Source: a virus. Taken from it: a stretch of DNA of 54,968 nucleotides. Below, piece by piece: positions 44,196-51,920 of the stretch. A model generated the notes under the pieces. It saw only the letters and a program-made list of their open reading frames with translations. It searched no databases and was not told the origin of the DNA. A program made the translations under genes and the position numbers. The stretch is from positions 1-54,968 of the IMG/VR virus record IMGVR_UViG_3300026097_000029; one strand, given 5' to 3'. Positions within the stretch are counted from its first letter, which is position 1. Each line of letters begins with the position of its first letter.

Positions 44196-44203
44196 TATCT
44201 TTG
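44196..44203 (+). promoter_or_regulatory. -7 box TATCTTTG of the HTH-protein gene
   Basis: A perfect TAnnTTTG, 15 bases before the ATG at 44219. A short leader is expected. Confidence 0.6.
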
Positions 44204-44218
44204 TACAAAATATAAAGT

Positions 44219-45076
44219 ATGGTAAACGAAAGCCTAGATGAACTATCTTCTTCCCAATACGCATTCAGAAGTGATATATGTATATACAGAGATTTTTATG
44301 ATGATGATGATTTAAGAAAAGCAATAAAAGTTTTTTATCCTATACGTGGAGTAGAGCAAGAAGTAGCTTTAAAGTTTAGTGAAGGAGTGCATACTATAAA
44401 TTGTTTTCCATACAATTACAATTCTATACCTAAAAAAAGCACAGTATTAATGCGTCTAGAACAAATATCTTTAAATCTAGGTTTCTTAAATAAACATTAC
44501 GACACTCAACAACTAACTACTTACATTGAGATTATAATAAAAAACAAATATCACAGATATAACTACTCGTTCGATTTAAAGCAGTTTGAAGACATTATAA
44601 ATGAAGGTAAAGATAAAGAGTTAGAAGAAATGAATACAGACATTAGAAAGTATATTTGGAATAAAAAACACATGAATTTAAACAAGAGTATTAAGTCTAG
44701 GATAATGATAAGAGATAGGTTTAAAAATGATATAATGAGCAACACAAGTAAAGTGTTTGATGCAGTAAATAACTTACTAGAAACAGATGAGTTTATACAC
44801 AATAAAATTATATCAGAAATGACTAAGATGCCTATGACAACACTAGAGAAGTATGTAATGGTACATAAAGACGAAATAAACAACCATAACAAGTCTAAGT
44901 ATGGCACAGATAACTACAACAAGTATATAAATGCAGTAACCATTAAAGACATTAAAGACGCTGTTACTATGATAGAGTTTGCTAACAAGAAAATAAACAT
45001 ATCTAGCGTAGCTAAGAAATCTAGACTACACAGGAACACAGTTTCTAGATTAAATAAACTATATAACCTATTTTAA
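44219..45076 (+). CDS. HTH protein beside the candidate origin, possible replication initiator or regulator, 285 aa
   Basis: The protein has 285 residues. The first half is beta/helix mixed (DLRKAIKVFYPIRGVEQEVA, KKSTVLMRLEQISLNL), the second is helical and basic, and the C-terminus IKKINISSVAKKSRLH-type segment followed by NTVSRLNKLY is a helix-turn-helix like those of site-specific regulators. It lies beside a gene-free region with iterons and a DnaA box, the usual place for a Rep protein, but no Rep signature was recognised. It may bind the inverted or direct repeats nearby. Possible alternatives are a repressor or an early regulator. Confidence 0.5.
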   Translation: MVNESLDELSSSQYAFRSDICIYRDFYDDDDLRKAIKVFYPIRGVEQEVALKFSEGVHTINCFPYNYNSIPKKSTVLMRLEQISLNLGFLNKHYDTQQLTTYIEIIIKNKYHRYNYSFDLKQFEDIINEGKDKELEEMNTDIRKYIWNKKHMNLNKSIKSRIMIRDRFKNDIMSNTSKVFDAVNNLLETDEFIHNKIISEMTKMPMTTLEKYVMVHKDEINNHNKSKYGTDNYNKYINAVTIKDIKDAVTMIEFANKKINISSVAKKSRLHRNTVSRLNKLYNLF

Positions 45077-45078
45077 TT

Positions 45079-45147
45079 AAATGCAACATGGTCTACTAGC
45101 ACACTATTATAGTATACAATGTGCTAGGGTAGCTTAGTGCATTTTTT
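45079..45147 (+). terminator. Terminator-like hairpin after the HTH gene
   Basis: CTAGCACA (45096-45103) and TGTGCTAG (45120-45127) form a perfect 8-bp stem. A second outer pairing, AATGCA with TGCATT, extends it and is followed by a run of T at 45142-45147. It would end the HTH transcript. Confidence 0.55.
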
Positions 45148-46083
45148 GTTTTATTTGTTTATACATACCTTTTCTTTGTAAATAATCTTGTATTGAATAA
45201 ACATACACTTCTTAGTCTTATAAGTGGGATAGTTTTTAGTCAAATGAGTGGTATTTTTTAGTCTCTTGAGTGGGCTATACCCCCAACCTACGTTATCCAC
45301 ATCTTTCCCAAAACTTTTCTCATTCGCATAGGGGGGTGCAATTCTGAGCACATAGTGTCGAAACTTTTTAGCTTTTTTGTCCTGGACTTTTTTCAATCAA
45401 CAGAACCAATATAAAACTAATACGATTGTACTCCTGTATATTTTACGTTGATGCTAAATGTTTTTTTAGGTGAGACTAAATATTTTTTTAGTGGGGAATA
45501 AATAACCAAAAAAAAATCTTTACATAAAACCACAAACGAAATTCAGCGTCAATTTTTAACTATTGTATTAAATATGTAAGTATATATATATATTATTTAT
45601 ACGTATTTAATGTATGTATGTATTAAGGATTTAACTGTTTTAATATATATATGCTAAATAGGTTAAATATGTATGTATTTGATTTTTAGTGTATTAATAC
45701 AATTTAGATTAATTAATTTGTTAAAACTTTGTTAAATAAGATAGGTTTATTTGGTTGTAATTTGAGTTTGTTTGTATGTTTGCAATGTAAACAAAAACGA
45801 AAATACTTCACTTGTTTATGAGTTCCTTGAAATACTTACTAGATTAATTAATAGATTACATTTATAATAGTGTTGCATTATATTGCTTCCGTATTTATAC
45901 GAACAAACATTTATAAAATACTTTGATTAGTTAGTTTAGTAACTCGAAAATAAAACTAATTAAAACTATGCTTTTATATTTAAAGTAGCTGAGAACGTTT
46001 GAAAGCTAAAAAATATACAAATAGCTGAGTATGTTTCGCGATATACTCAGTATCTAAATATTATTAACCTTAAATAAAATAAC
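45148..46083. other. Gene-free candidate origin of replication: iterons, DnaA box, AT-rich tract
   Basis: Three direct units of TTAGTCNNNTRAGTGG start at 45212, 45236 and 45258, 24 and 22 bases apart. An inverted TTAGTC lies at 45474-45479. A perfect DnaA box, TTATCCACA, sits at 45293-45301, just right of the iterons. A G6 run and short inverted repeats follow at about 45331-45360. Then an almost pure A/T tract with TATATATATA and repeated TATGTATGTATT lies at about 45560-45710, fit to melt. The 45151-45396 minus frame overlapping the iterons looks like a chance ORF. No genes were seen. Confidence 0.6.
45750..45782 (+). promoter_or_regulatory. Early rightward promoter with -33 TTTG and -7 TATGTTTG
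   Basis: TTTG at 45750-45753 and TATGTTTG at 45775-45782 are 21 bases apart, matching the Bacteroidetes -33/-7 arrangement. It points into the run of small early genes and gives a leader of about 300 bases. Confidence 0.55.
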
Positions 46084-46182
46084 ATGAAAAAATTAAACAA
46101 ATTACAAGCAATTTTAAAACCTACAGTATTAACGATTATTGTTTTATGTGCCTACTTACTGTTAAGCCATCAAATAAGCTAA
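46084..46182 (+). CDS. Short membrane peptide, 32 aa
   Basis: A 32-residue frame, MKKLNKLQAILKPTVLTIIV then LCAYLLLSHQIS, with a positive N-terminus and one hydrophobic helix. It is the first start downstream of the early promoter. It could be a small toxin-like, signal or leader peptide, or chance. Confidence 0.4.
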   Translation: MKKLNKLQAILKPTVLTIIVLCAYLLLSHQIS

Positions 46183-46206
46183 TATTAAACCTTAAAAAAT
46201 TAAAAA

Positions 46207-46308
46207 ATGAAACTAGAAAAAACAATTACCTTAAAAACTGGCTTAATTATCCAACACTACAGCCACAAAAACACAACTAAAATAAGAATAATAGAACCTA
46301 AAAACTAA
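46207..46308 (+). CDS. Short hypothetical protein, 33 aa
   Basis: A 33-residue frame starting MKLEKTITLKTGLIIQHYSH, preceded by an A-rich leader. Small, basic, no known motif. It may be real because it fits the tight small-gene series. Confidence 0.35.
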   Translation: MKLEKTITLKTGLIIQHYSHKNTTKIRIIEPKN

Positions 46309-46355
46309 ACATTATGAACACAGCAGAATTTTTAAACATCAAAAAATAAAAAACT

Positions 46356-46757
46356 ATGAAAACTATAAAAGTAACAAAAACAGAAGATTTAAACGAGTTC
46401 GCAACATTATTATTAAGCAACGGTTATGATATAATAAGCTCTTATAATAAAGAAGACCCAGGAAATAGTTTTAATACTTATTTTCATTTTCATAAAGACG
46501 GGTTTTTTGGTTATTGTCAAAAAGAAAGATTTGAAGGCTTCGGATTATCAACAGTAAACAAACCATGTAAAAAATTTGGAACTGGGCACGGTTTTTTAAA
46601 ATCATGGGATTGCTTAACATTAGAAAAAGCAGAAGAATGCTTGAAATTTGCAAAAAGACTAATAAACAACAAAGAAGAAATTAAAAATTATAATTCTGTA
46701 AATGAATTTTTAGAAAAATCATTCAGTAAAAAAGAATTAATCAAACATAAAAGCTAA
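46356..46757 (+). CDS. Hypothetical protein common in Bacteroidetes mobile elements, 133 aa
   Basis: The protein has 133 residues. The core NTYFHFHKDGFFGYCQKERF then GFGLSTVNKPCKKFGTGHGF resembles small proteins carried by Bacteroidetes conjugative elements and phages (F-x-F-x-K-D-G-x-F-G-Y-C-Q). The rest is helical, with a Lys-rich C-terminus. No enzyme motif. Early expression is likely. Confidence 0.6.
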   Translation: MKTIKVTKTEDLNEFATLLLSNGYDIISSYNKEDPGNSFNTYFHFHKDGFFGYCQKERFEGFGLSTVNKPCKKFGTGHGFLKSWDCLTLEKAEECLKFAKRLINNKEEIKNYNSVNEFLEKSFSKKELIKHKS

Positions 46758-46791
46758 ATATCATATAAACAAAAATAAAATCTTAGGAATT

Positions 46792-46941
46792 ATGAAAACA
46801 AAACATAAATTTAAAGTAATAACAGGTTATGACTTTTTCAACGGCTCTGAAATATACAGATTAATCGGCATAAATAACGACCACTTTGGAGAGTGGCACA
46901 CATCAAAACAAGAAGCAGAAAACGAAATCAATAATCTTTAA
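46792..46941 (+). CDS. Short hypothetical protein, 49 aa
   Basis: A 49-residue frame: MKTKHKFKVITGYDFFNGSE, then IYRLIGINNDHFGEWHTSKQ and a Glu/Asn-rich end. The aromatic core suggests a small folded protein. Function unknown. Confidence 0.5.
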   Translation: MKTKHKFKVITGYDFFNGSEIYRLIGINNDHFGEWHTSKQEAENEINNL

Positions 46942-46951
46942 AAACAAAACC

Positions 46952-47152
46952 ATGAGAACAATAAGTGTAAAGTTGTACAAGTCAAAGAAAAAAGCAAAAG
47001 TAGAAGTAGAAACAAACAACGGAATGAAAGAAACCGTTTATATTGAGCCTTGTCATGGCTCTTATGAACAATACGGAGCAAATACAGACGTTTTATGGCA
47101 TACTTTACCAATAGCTGAGCAATTAGTTGAAAACAACTTTGAAACCATTTAA
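46952..47152 (+). CDS. Small protein of a Bacteroidetes mobile-element type, 66 aa
   Basis: The longer frame starts at 46886 inside the preceding gene; the ATG at 46952 with its A-rich leader is taken. The segment ETVYIEPCHGSYEQYGANTD then VLWHTLPIAEQLVE is recognisable from small genes of Bacteroidetes elements. The Cys-His pair could bind metal. Function unknown. Confidence 0.6.
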   Translation: MRTISVKLYKSKKKAKVEVETNNGMKETVYIEPCHGSYEQYGANTDVLWHTLPIAEQLVENNFETI

Positions 47153-47165
47153 ACAAACCAAAAAA

Positions 47166-47193
47166 GCCTTGTATTATTTGCGTAATGCAAGGC
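47166..47193. other. 11-bp hairpin between small early genes
   Basis: GCCTTGTATTA and TAATGCAAGGC pair along 11 bp (one G-T) with the loop TTTGCG. No T-run follows, so it is not a plain terminator; it may be an RNA processing or stability element. Confidence 0.5.
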
Positions 47194-47219
47194 AACTATA
47201 AACCTTAAAAACTGAACAA

Positions 47220-47399
47220 ATGAAAATAAATGTAAGATATTTTAAAATAGATATTTGCGAAAACACAAACAAACCTGATGTTATAGAGATAAACGAAAGT
47301 GAATTTCTAGACATTGACAGACCAATAGAATATGAACGAAATACTATTTTTGAAAATGGAGTGAATCAAATATGTTTAACTAAAAATACTTTTGAATAA
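47220..47399 (+). CDS. Short hypothetical protein, 59 aa
   Basis: A 59-residue frame: MKINVRYFKIDICENTNKPD, then VIEINESEFLDIDRPIEYER. Acidic. Its stop shares one base with the next start (TAATG), which supports that it is translated. Function unknown. Confidence 0.55.
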   Translation: MKINVRYFKIDICENTNKPDVIEINESEFLDIDRPIEYERNTIFENGVNQICLTKNTFE

Positions 47400-47626
47400 T
47401 GAATGCAATTAAATCAATTAAACAAGCTTTTACGGACGGAAATGTAATTATAACTGCAATACATCAAGGACACGATAAAAGAGTGAGAATAGACGCCAAA
47501 ACACGCCACAGAATACTAGATACAAATAATTTATTTAGTGAATGGTGCTCAGAAAAATACGCTAACCAATTAGCCTTAGAAAATTATGGTAAAAAAATAA
47601 ACGAATTTAAAAACTATAAATACTAA
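47399..47626 (+). CDS. Hypothetical protein, 75 aa
   Basis: The protein has 75 residues, basic, with a strand-like segment VIITAIHQGHDKRVRIDAKT and a C-terminal helix. Linked to the preceding gene by a one-base overlap. No family recognised. Confidence 0.5.
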   Translation: MNAIKSIKQAFTDGNVIITAIHQGHDKRVRIDAKTRHRILDTNNLFSEWCSEKYANQLALENYGKKINEFKNYKY

Positions 47627-47718
47627 AATCATTAAAGAGTTTGGAAGCGTACAAAAGTAACTTAAAGCAATACAATATAAACTAACTAAAAAATAAAATT
47701 AATTAAAAACTAAAAGCA

Positions 47719-47877
47719 ATGTACAATAGAAAATTTAACATTAAAAAAGACTTTCACGCATTAAACGAAATGGAAAATAAAATACTTCCTATATGCAACG
47801 AAGTAAAAGACGAAGGAGAACGAAATGCGTTAAGAAGCTACATAAGAAAAATATTTAATAATCAATACAAAAAATAA
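47719..47877 (+). CDS. Short hypothetical protein, 52 aa
   Basis: A 52-residue frame: MYNRKFNIKKDFHALNEMEN then KILPICNEVKDEGERNALRS. Helical and basic. It lies just before the 170-residue gene. Function unknown. Confidence 0.45.
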   Translation: MYNRKFNIKKDFHALNEMENKILPICNEVKDEGERNALRSYIRKIFNNQYKK

Positions 47878-47882
47878 ACACC

Positions 47883-48395
47883 ATGAAACTAGAAATAAAT
47901 CTACCAATATTTAACGGCTTTTATGGTTCAATTCTAGAAGACTTAAGCAATCATCATGAAGCAGCCGAATTGTTTACTCAAGCAATAGAAAAAGAGCTTA
48001 AAAGAGACTTTAAAATAAGTTTAGAGCACAAAGAATTGATTAGACCAAGATTCTATAATTTTAATAACGATGTTATTTTAGTAGAATTAACTACTTATAA
48101 GTATGTAATAAAAGAGTTGTTTGAGCTTTGTCTAGATTGTTATAGACAGGAGTTTTTGGAATATATAAAACAACGGCTAACAAGCTACGATGGTTTCACA
48201 AGCTTTTATTCCAACACATTAGCAGGCTGGGAAAGATACAGGTATGAATTTTACAACTACGACCAAGATAAACAGGGTGCAATGCTTAACATTATCCTGG
48301 ATTTTTATTTGTCCGATATATGCGAGTACAATGAAAACGATTTAATGGAATACGCAAACCAAAACGGTGCTAAAATAAATGAAATAATTTACTAA
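47883..48395 (+). CDS. Hypothetical protein, 170 aa, conserved in Bacteroidetes elements
   Basis: The protein has 170 residues. The opening LPIFNGFYGSILED then RPRFYNFNNDVILVEL, DCYRQEFLEYIKQRLTSYDG and WERYRYEFYNYDQDKQGAML is a family pattern seen in Bacteroidetes phages and plasmids (SPRxYNFxTD-type segment). Its function is not established; acidic surface and aromatic core would suit a DNA-mimic or antirestriction role, but that is a guess. Start chosen by the A-rich leader. Confidence 0.55.
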   Translation: MKLEINLPIFNGFYGSILEDLSNHHEAAELFTQAIEKELKRDFKISLEHKELIRPRFYNFNNDVILVELTTYKYVIKELFELCLDCYRQEFLEYIKQRLTSYDGFTSFYSNTLAGWERYRYEFYNYDQDKQGAMLNIILDFYLSDICEYNENDLMEYANQNGAKINEIIY

Positions 48396-48406
48396 AAACT
48401 AAAAAC

Positions 48407-48853
48407 ATGAACACAAAAACAAAACTACAACAGCTAGAAGAGAGAGCAGATGAACTTTATTCTATGATTGAAAACTTACCTAGTTTAAGTTATGAACGTG
48501 GCGAATTTATAGCCGAGTTGGAAGACATTGATTTAGAAATTGAAGAATTAGAAAAGCTAATGAAAATGAAAACATTAAAAAAACCTATATTAAATTTATT
48601 TCAATCTTACTTAACAGACGAAATAAGCAAAAGAAAACTAATTTCAGAGCTTTATAAGATAGAAATACAATTAACAGATTTAGATAATATTGGAGAAAAA
48701 GATTTATGGTTTAAATTCTTTTTACATGACACACTAGCTACAACAATAGCAAATTTAGATATTAATGAGTACAGCGAAAACATGAATCTTTTTAAGGAAT
48801 TTATGCAATTAGCAATAAATAACCCAAAAGAATTTCAAGTGTACTTCAGTTAA
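48407..48853 (+). CDS. Coiled-coil hypothetical protein, 148 aa
   Basis: The protein has 148 residues. The N-terminal 50 form a Leu/Glu-rich coiled coil (LQQLEERADELYSMIENL and ELEDIDLEIEELEKLM), the rest mixed helices. It follows the 170-residue gene by 11 bases. No known domain. An out-of-frame open stretch after it lacks a start codon and is not called. Confidence 0.5.
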   Translation: MNTKTKLQQLEERADELYSMIENLPSLSYERGEFIAELEDIDLEIEELEKLMKMKTLKKPILNLFQSYLTDEISKRKLISELYKIEIQLTDLDNIGEKDLWFKFFLHDTLATTIANLDINEYSENMNLFKEFMQLAINNPKEFQVYFS

Positions 48854-49010
48854 AAACCAAAAAACGCAAAAGAATACTAATAAAAAGTATCCTAGATATA
48901 CTATGCGAAAAAATATTTAACAAAAAAAGACAATTATCTAAAAAAGAAAAGATTAACTTTGAATTTAGATTGAGAATGAAACACCCTTAATTTTTTTTAA
49001 ACAAATAGCT

Positions 49011-49196
49011 ATGAAAAAAACAACCATAATAACGATAATAGCGTGCTGGCTTTGCCTTTACATTATAGGAAATTCACTATCTACTAATAATCCTTTATGT
49101 TGGAGTGCAGAAAGCTTTTTTTTATCGCTTTTTTGCTTAATTGTAATTATATTTTTATCAATAATCATATCGTTTTTACACAACGATTTAAAATAA
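49011..49196 (+). CDS. Small two-helix membrane protein, 61 aa
   Basis: The protein has 61 residues with hydrophobic helices at 5-20 (TIITIIACWLCLYIIG) and 38-56 (LSLFCLIVIIFLSIIISFL). A Cys-rich middle lies outside the membrane. The type of small early phage membrane protein, no family recognised. Confidence 0.5.
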   Translation: MKKTTIITIIACWLCLYIIGNSLSTNNPLCWSAESFFLSLFCLIVIIFLSIIISFLHNDLK

Positions 49197-49203
49197 CCAA
49201 AAC

Positions 49204-49455
49204 ATGAACACAGAAAAAAGAATCGGAAACATAATATACGTACAACAAACAAATACCATCGAAGTAGTTGTTGATGAAGGCGTATATAATCAACGTACTA
49301 GAGAGAAGTGGTACAAGACAAATGAAGATAATTTTATCTTAAAACCGCATCAATTAGTTTTCTTAAATAGCATAGAAACAGTAAATACTATGCATAAAAT
49401 GGGTGCTAAAATGAGCGATAATACAAGAATATTAGTTGATAAGCTAAATAAATAA
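49204..49455 (+). CDS. Hypothetical protein, 83 aa
   Basis: The protein has 83 residues, beta-like in the first 60 (GNIIYVQQTNTIEVVVDEGV) and helical at the end. It is the last gene before the first attC-like hairpin and has no matching box before it, so it belongs to the phage backbone, not to a cassette. Function unknown. Confidence 0.5.
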   Translation: MNTEKRIGNIIYVQQTNTIEVVVDEGVYNQRTREKWYKTNEDNFILKPHQLVFLNSIETVNTMHKMGAKMSDNTRILVDKLNK

Positions 49456-49479
49456 CTTTAATAAAGAACGAGTAGTGTG

Positions 49480-49610
49480 GCATAACAGCAAATAATATGG
49501 GTAGTGGCGATAAAAAGGGTTAACAGTATCGTATGCAAACCAATAACCCCGAAAAACACGGTGAAAGTCCAGTTGTTAGGCATACTTAGCCATTACCTAT
49601 ATTTATTATT
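49480..49610 (+). repeat. attC-like site 2, degenerate, long loop
   Basis: The R'' is GCATAAC (49480-49486). The arms ATATGGGTAGTGGC (49495-49508) and GCCATTACCTATAT (49589-49602) pair with two mismatches. The right box is degenerate (ATTGAATG). The 80-base loop contains a GGTGAAAGTCC, a phrase also found in group II introns, but no intron is present. Confidence 0.5.
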
Positions 49611-49627
49611 GAATGTCTTTTTTAATT

Positions 49628-49760
49628 GCATATAACGTTGAGTATATGGCAAGTAGCCGAGATAAAGCACAAACGATGCAAAAAGTAAACAAATTTAATA
49701 ACAGGCAGATGGTTCCAAAAAGACCCGTAACACGGCTATTTGCTATATACAGTGTTATGT
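49628..49760 (+). repeat. attC-like site 3 (133 bp)
   Basis: The R'' is GCATATAAC (49628-49636) and R' GTTATGT (49754-49760). Arms TATATGGCAAGTAGCCG (49643-49659) and CGGCTATTTGCTATATA (49733-49749) pair over 17 bp with two mismatched or wobble positions, and the left side has extra bases next to the box. It is preceded by a very short gene-less unit. Confidence 0.65.
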
Positions 49761-49773
49761 GGCGTTTTTAATT

Positions 49774-50016
49774 ATGGAAGTAGTAGATTTTAGTAACAGA
49801 TTATTTCACGATATACCAACACAGGACAATCCTGCTTACGGGAGTGAAGAGTGTATAATGATTGTAAAGGATAGCCAAAGACAAGCTTTATTTGCTGTAC
49901 TACATATTGAACCCGTAATAGACCCAATGGAAGACGAATCTGTTACTAAAATATGTGAGGTGTATAAACTTAATAATGCTATTAAGATTGCTAAGTGGTT
50001 CGCAAATGCCACATAA
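49774..50016 (+). CDS. Hypothetical cassette protein, 80 aa
   Basis: A longer frame begins with GTG at 49759 inside the right repeat arm, so the ATG at 49774 is taken: MEVVDFSNRLFHDIPTQDNP, then a beta segment AYGSEECIMIVKDSQRQALF and a C-terminal helix. Acidic, no known domain. The box before it (49754-49768) complements the box at its end (50003-50017), and its stop codon lies inside that box. Confidence 0.6.
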   Translation: MEVVDFSNRLFHDIPTQDNPAYGSEECIMIVKDSQRQALFAVLHIEPVIDPMEDESVTKICEVYKLNNAIKIAKWFANAT

Positions 50017-50065
50017 CATCTCGGTGCTATGAAATCGTTTTAATGTTTTATAGCACGTGTTACCC
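50011..50065 (+). repeat. attC-like site 4 (55 bp, compact)
   Basis: The R'' ACATAAC (50011-50017) overlaps the stop codon of the gene. Arms CGGTGCTATGAAA (50022-50034) and TTTTATAGCACG (50046-50057) pair with an 11-base loop. R' is GTTACCC (50059-50065). This is the size of classic integron attC sites. Confidence 0.65.
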
Positions 50066-50163
50066 ACTGGTGCGACTTTAAAGAGCAAACTTTTATTTAA
50101 GAACTGAAACTTTTTCTTTTCTTTTTTGAGCGTTGGCAAATATTAATTTGAAAAATTAAAATT

Positions 50164-50970
50164 ATGGAACAAATACAATTACACAAAGGATATTGCGAAG
50201 ATTACTTTACCCAAATACACGATAAAAGCGTAGATATGGTTCTTTGTGATTTACCTTACGGAACAACAGATTGTAAATGGGATAGTCAAATAGACTTGAC
50301 TTTTCTATTTAGCGAATATTACAGAGTGTTAAAAAAGAACGGTGCAATAGTGTTATTCGCTTCACAGCCCTTTACATCTACTTTGGTATGTGAACACGTT
50401 AAATACTTCAAGCACGAGTGGATATGGAAGAAAAACGCAGGAAGTAATTTTGGAACTGTAAAATACCAACCATTTAAAGAACACGAAAGCATACTTGTAT
50501 TTAGTAATGGAGGTGGGAAGGTTTGTTACAATCCTATAATGGAAGAACGTGCTGAAAGTGGTAAAGCGAGAGTAAAGACCAAGGTTAATTATAATACAAG
50601 TGCAGAAGTTTACGGAAGTGGTGGATTAATAGGCGATAAAGGAATAAGTAGTAATAGACCTGATTTAAGATACCCAAGTAGTGTACAGAAATTTAATAGA
50701 GAGCGAGGGTTACACCCAACACAAAAACCACTTGACTTGATAGAGTACTTAATTAAAACTTACTCTAACGAAGGCGAATTGATACTTGATAATACAATGG
50801 GAAGCGGTACTACTGGTGTTGGTTGTGTAAATACAAATAGACGATTTATAGGTATTGAGTTAGAAGATAAGTATTTTTCTATTGCAGAAGAACGAGTAAA
50901 AAAAGCGTGGGAAGAAAAAAGAAAAGAAAAAGATTTACAAGCACAAACTTTATTTGGAACACAGAAGTAA
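50164..50970 (+). CDS. DNA N6/N4 methyltransferase with DLPYG motif (cassette gene), 268 aa
   Basis: The protein has 268 residues. A catalytic motif IV DLPYG (29-33, DPPY variant with Leu) comes first, then a variable region, HPTQKPLDLIEYLIKTYS and motif I-like LDNTMGSGTTGVGC, with FIGIELEDKYFSIAEERV at the C-terminus. Family and order match the second methyltransferase at 795-1442, but the two share only these motifs, so they are separate genes. It is not paired with a nuclease. Its leader holds GAGCGTTGGCAAATATT, related to the flanking repeat of the gene at 54008. Confidence 0.9.
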   Translation: MEQIQLHKGYCEDYFTQIHDKSVDMVLCDLPYGTTDCKWDSQIDLTFLFSEYYRVLKKNGAIVLFASQPFTSTLVCEHVKYFKHEWIWKKNAGSNFGTVKYQPFKEHESILVFSNGGGKVCYNPIMEERAESGKARVKTKVNYNTSAEVYGSGGLIGDKGISSNRPDLRYPSSVQKFNRERGLHPTQKPLDLIEYLIKTYSNEGELILDNTMGSGTTGVGCVNTNRRFIGIELEDKYFSIAEERVKKAWEEKRKEKDLQAQTLFGTQK

Positions 50971-50978
50971 GCACTTGT

Positions 50979-51220
50979 TGGTAACACTATGGTTATATGA
51001 GTAGTTTATTTACGGATTTAAAAATAGAAATATGAAAACAGTTTTAATACATTATAAAAAATGGGTAGAAGCACCGCACCCAATGTTAGACGGTGAATTT
51101 ATTAAATGTAGCCAAGTGGTCGAAGTATTAAAGCTGACTGACCTAAATGATATGTTTAAAAATATAACTAAGATTGAAATACTAAGCGAGTAAATGAATT
51201 ACTTATATGACGTGTTGTGT
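50979..51220 (+). repeat. attC-like site 5 with an ORF in its loop (242 bp)
   Basis: The R'' is TGGTAAC (50979-50985) and R' GTTGTGT (51214-51220). Arms TATATGAGTAGTTTATTTAC (50994-51013) and GTAAATGAATTACTTATAT (51190-51208) pair with few mismatches. The loop of about 176 bases holds the 53-residue ORF at 51032-51193, whose stop codon is already inside the right arm. Confidence 0.6.
51032..51193 (+). CDS. Short ORF inside a hairpin loop, 53 aa
   Basis: A frame of 53 residues: MKTVLIHYKKWVEAPHPMLD, then GEFIKCSQVVEVLKLTDLND and MFKNITKIEILSE. It has a good ATG context after an A-rich leader. It begins in the loop of site 5 and ends in its right arm, so it moves with the hairpin. No domain recognised. 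Confidence 0.5.
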   Translation: MKTVLIHYKKWVEAPHPMLDGEFIKCSQVVEVLKLTDLNDMFKNITKIEILSE

Positions 51221-51253
51221 GTAGTACGGGCAAATAAGCAAAAACTTTGAATT

Positions 51254-51802
51254 ATGAAATTAGATTTAATTACAAACAAAGCAGAAAAAACAACTGCACG
51301 AAATGAAAATGATGAGTTCTATACTCCAAATTATGCAATAGAGCCTTTGTTAAAATATTTAAAACCTAATAGTTATGTATGGTGTCCTTTTGATTTGGCG
51401 AAAAGTAACTTTGTAAAACTATTAGTTGCAAATGGGCATAAGGTTTTAAATACGCACATCGAAAACGGTTTTGACTTTTTTGAATATGAGCCACCAAGTG
51501 AAATTGATTACATAATAAGTAATCCGCCTTACTCACTAAAACATGAAGTATTTAGCAAACTGTTTGAATTAGGAAAACCATTTGCAATGCTTGTAGGTGT
51601 TGTTGGATTGTTTGAAAGCCAAAAAAGATTTACAATGTTTGCGGACAATGATTTTGAAATAATGTATTTTGATAAGCGAGTAAGTTACTTTAAGGATTAC
51701 GCAGACGTAAAGCCAAAACTTAACCCACCGTTTTCGAGTGTATTTTTAACAAAGGATATACTACCTAAACAAGTTGTTTTTGAAAGGATAACTAAAAAGT
51801 AG
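51254..51802 (+). CDS. NPPY-type methyltransferase (cassette gene), 182 aa
   Basis: The protein has 182 residues. Motif IV ISNPPYS (near residues 98-104) is that of gamma-class DNA adenine methyltransferases of the M.TaqI type. The SAM-binding motif I seems weak (VWCPFDLAKSNFVKLLVANG at about 42-61, with a Pro-Phe-Asp in place of Gly-x-Gly), so activity should be tested. Annotations of such phage proteins as sugar-phosphate nucleotidyltransferase are common and doubtful. The box before (51214-51228) and after (51801-51815) it are reverse complements in 12 of about 14 bases. Confidence 0.7.
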   Translation: MKLDLITNKAEKTTARNENDEFYTPNYAIEPLLKYLKPNSYVWCPFDLAKSNFVKLLVANGHKVLNTHIENGFDFFEYEPPSEIDYIISNPPYSLKHEVFSKLFELGKPFAMLVGVVGLFESQKRFTMFADNDFEIMYFDKRVSYFKDYADVKPKLNPPFSSVFLTKDILPKQVVFERITKK

Positions 51803-51808
51803 TATTAC

Positions 51809-51902
51809 TCACAACGGTAGGTATATGGTTAGTGCGCCTACCACAAACGATTGAATTAAGCACTAACATAACTTGGCGCATTAACTATATACATTGTTGT
51901 GT
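51809..51902 (+). repeat. attC-like site 6 (94 bp), best-formed arms
   Basis: The R'' TCACAAC (51809-51815) and R' GTTGTGT (51896-51902) are near-perfect complements. Arms GTATATGGTTAGTGCGCC (51821-51838) and GGCGCATTAACTATATAC (51875-51892) pair over 18 bp with two wobbles; the left side has two extra bases next to the box. Confidence 0.7.
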
Positions 51903-51920
51903 GCCGTTAATTTTAAGGAT

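Noticed and set aside
45151-45396. Minus-strand ORF of 81 aa over the iterons
   Set aside because: It covers the iterons and the DnaA box, lacks a plausible start context, and its composition is odd. It is best seen as a chance frame in a control region.
48854-49010. Open frame of about 40 codons after the coiled-coil gene
   Set aside because: It has no ATG, GTG or early TTG start and begins out of frame with the preceding stop. A frameshift product cannot be excluded, but nothing supports it.
49509-49588. GGTGAAAGTCC-like phrase suggestive of a group II intron
   Set aside because: The phrase occurs in group II introns, but the 80-base loop is far too short and no domain V or reverse transcriptase is present.
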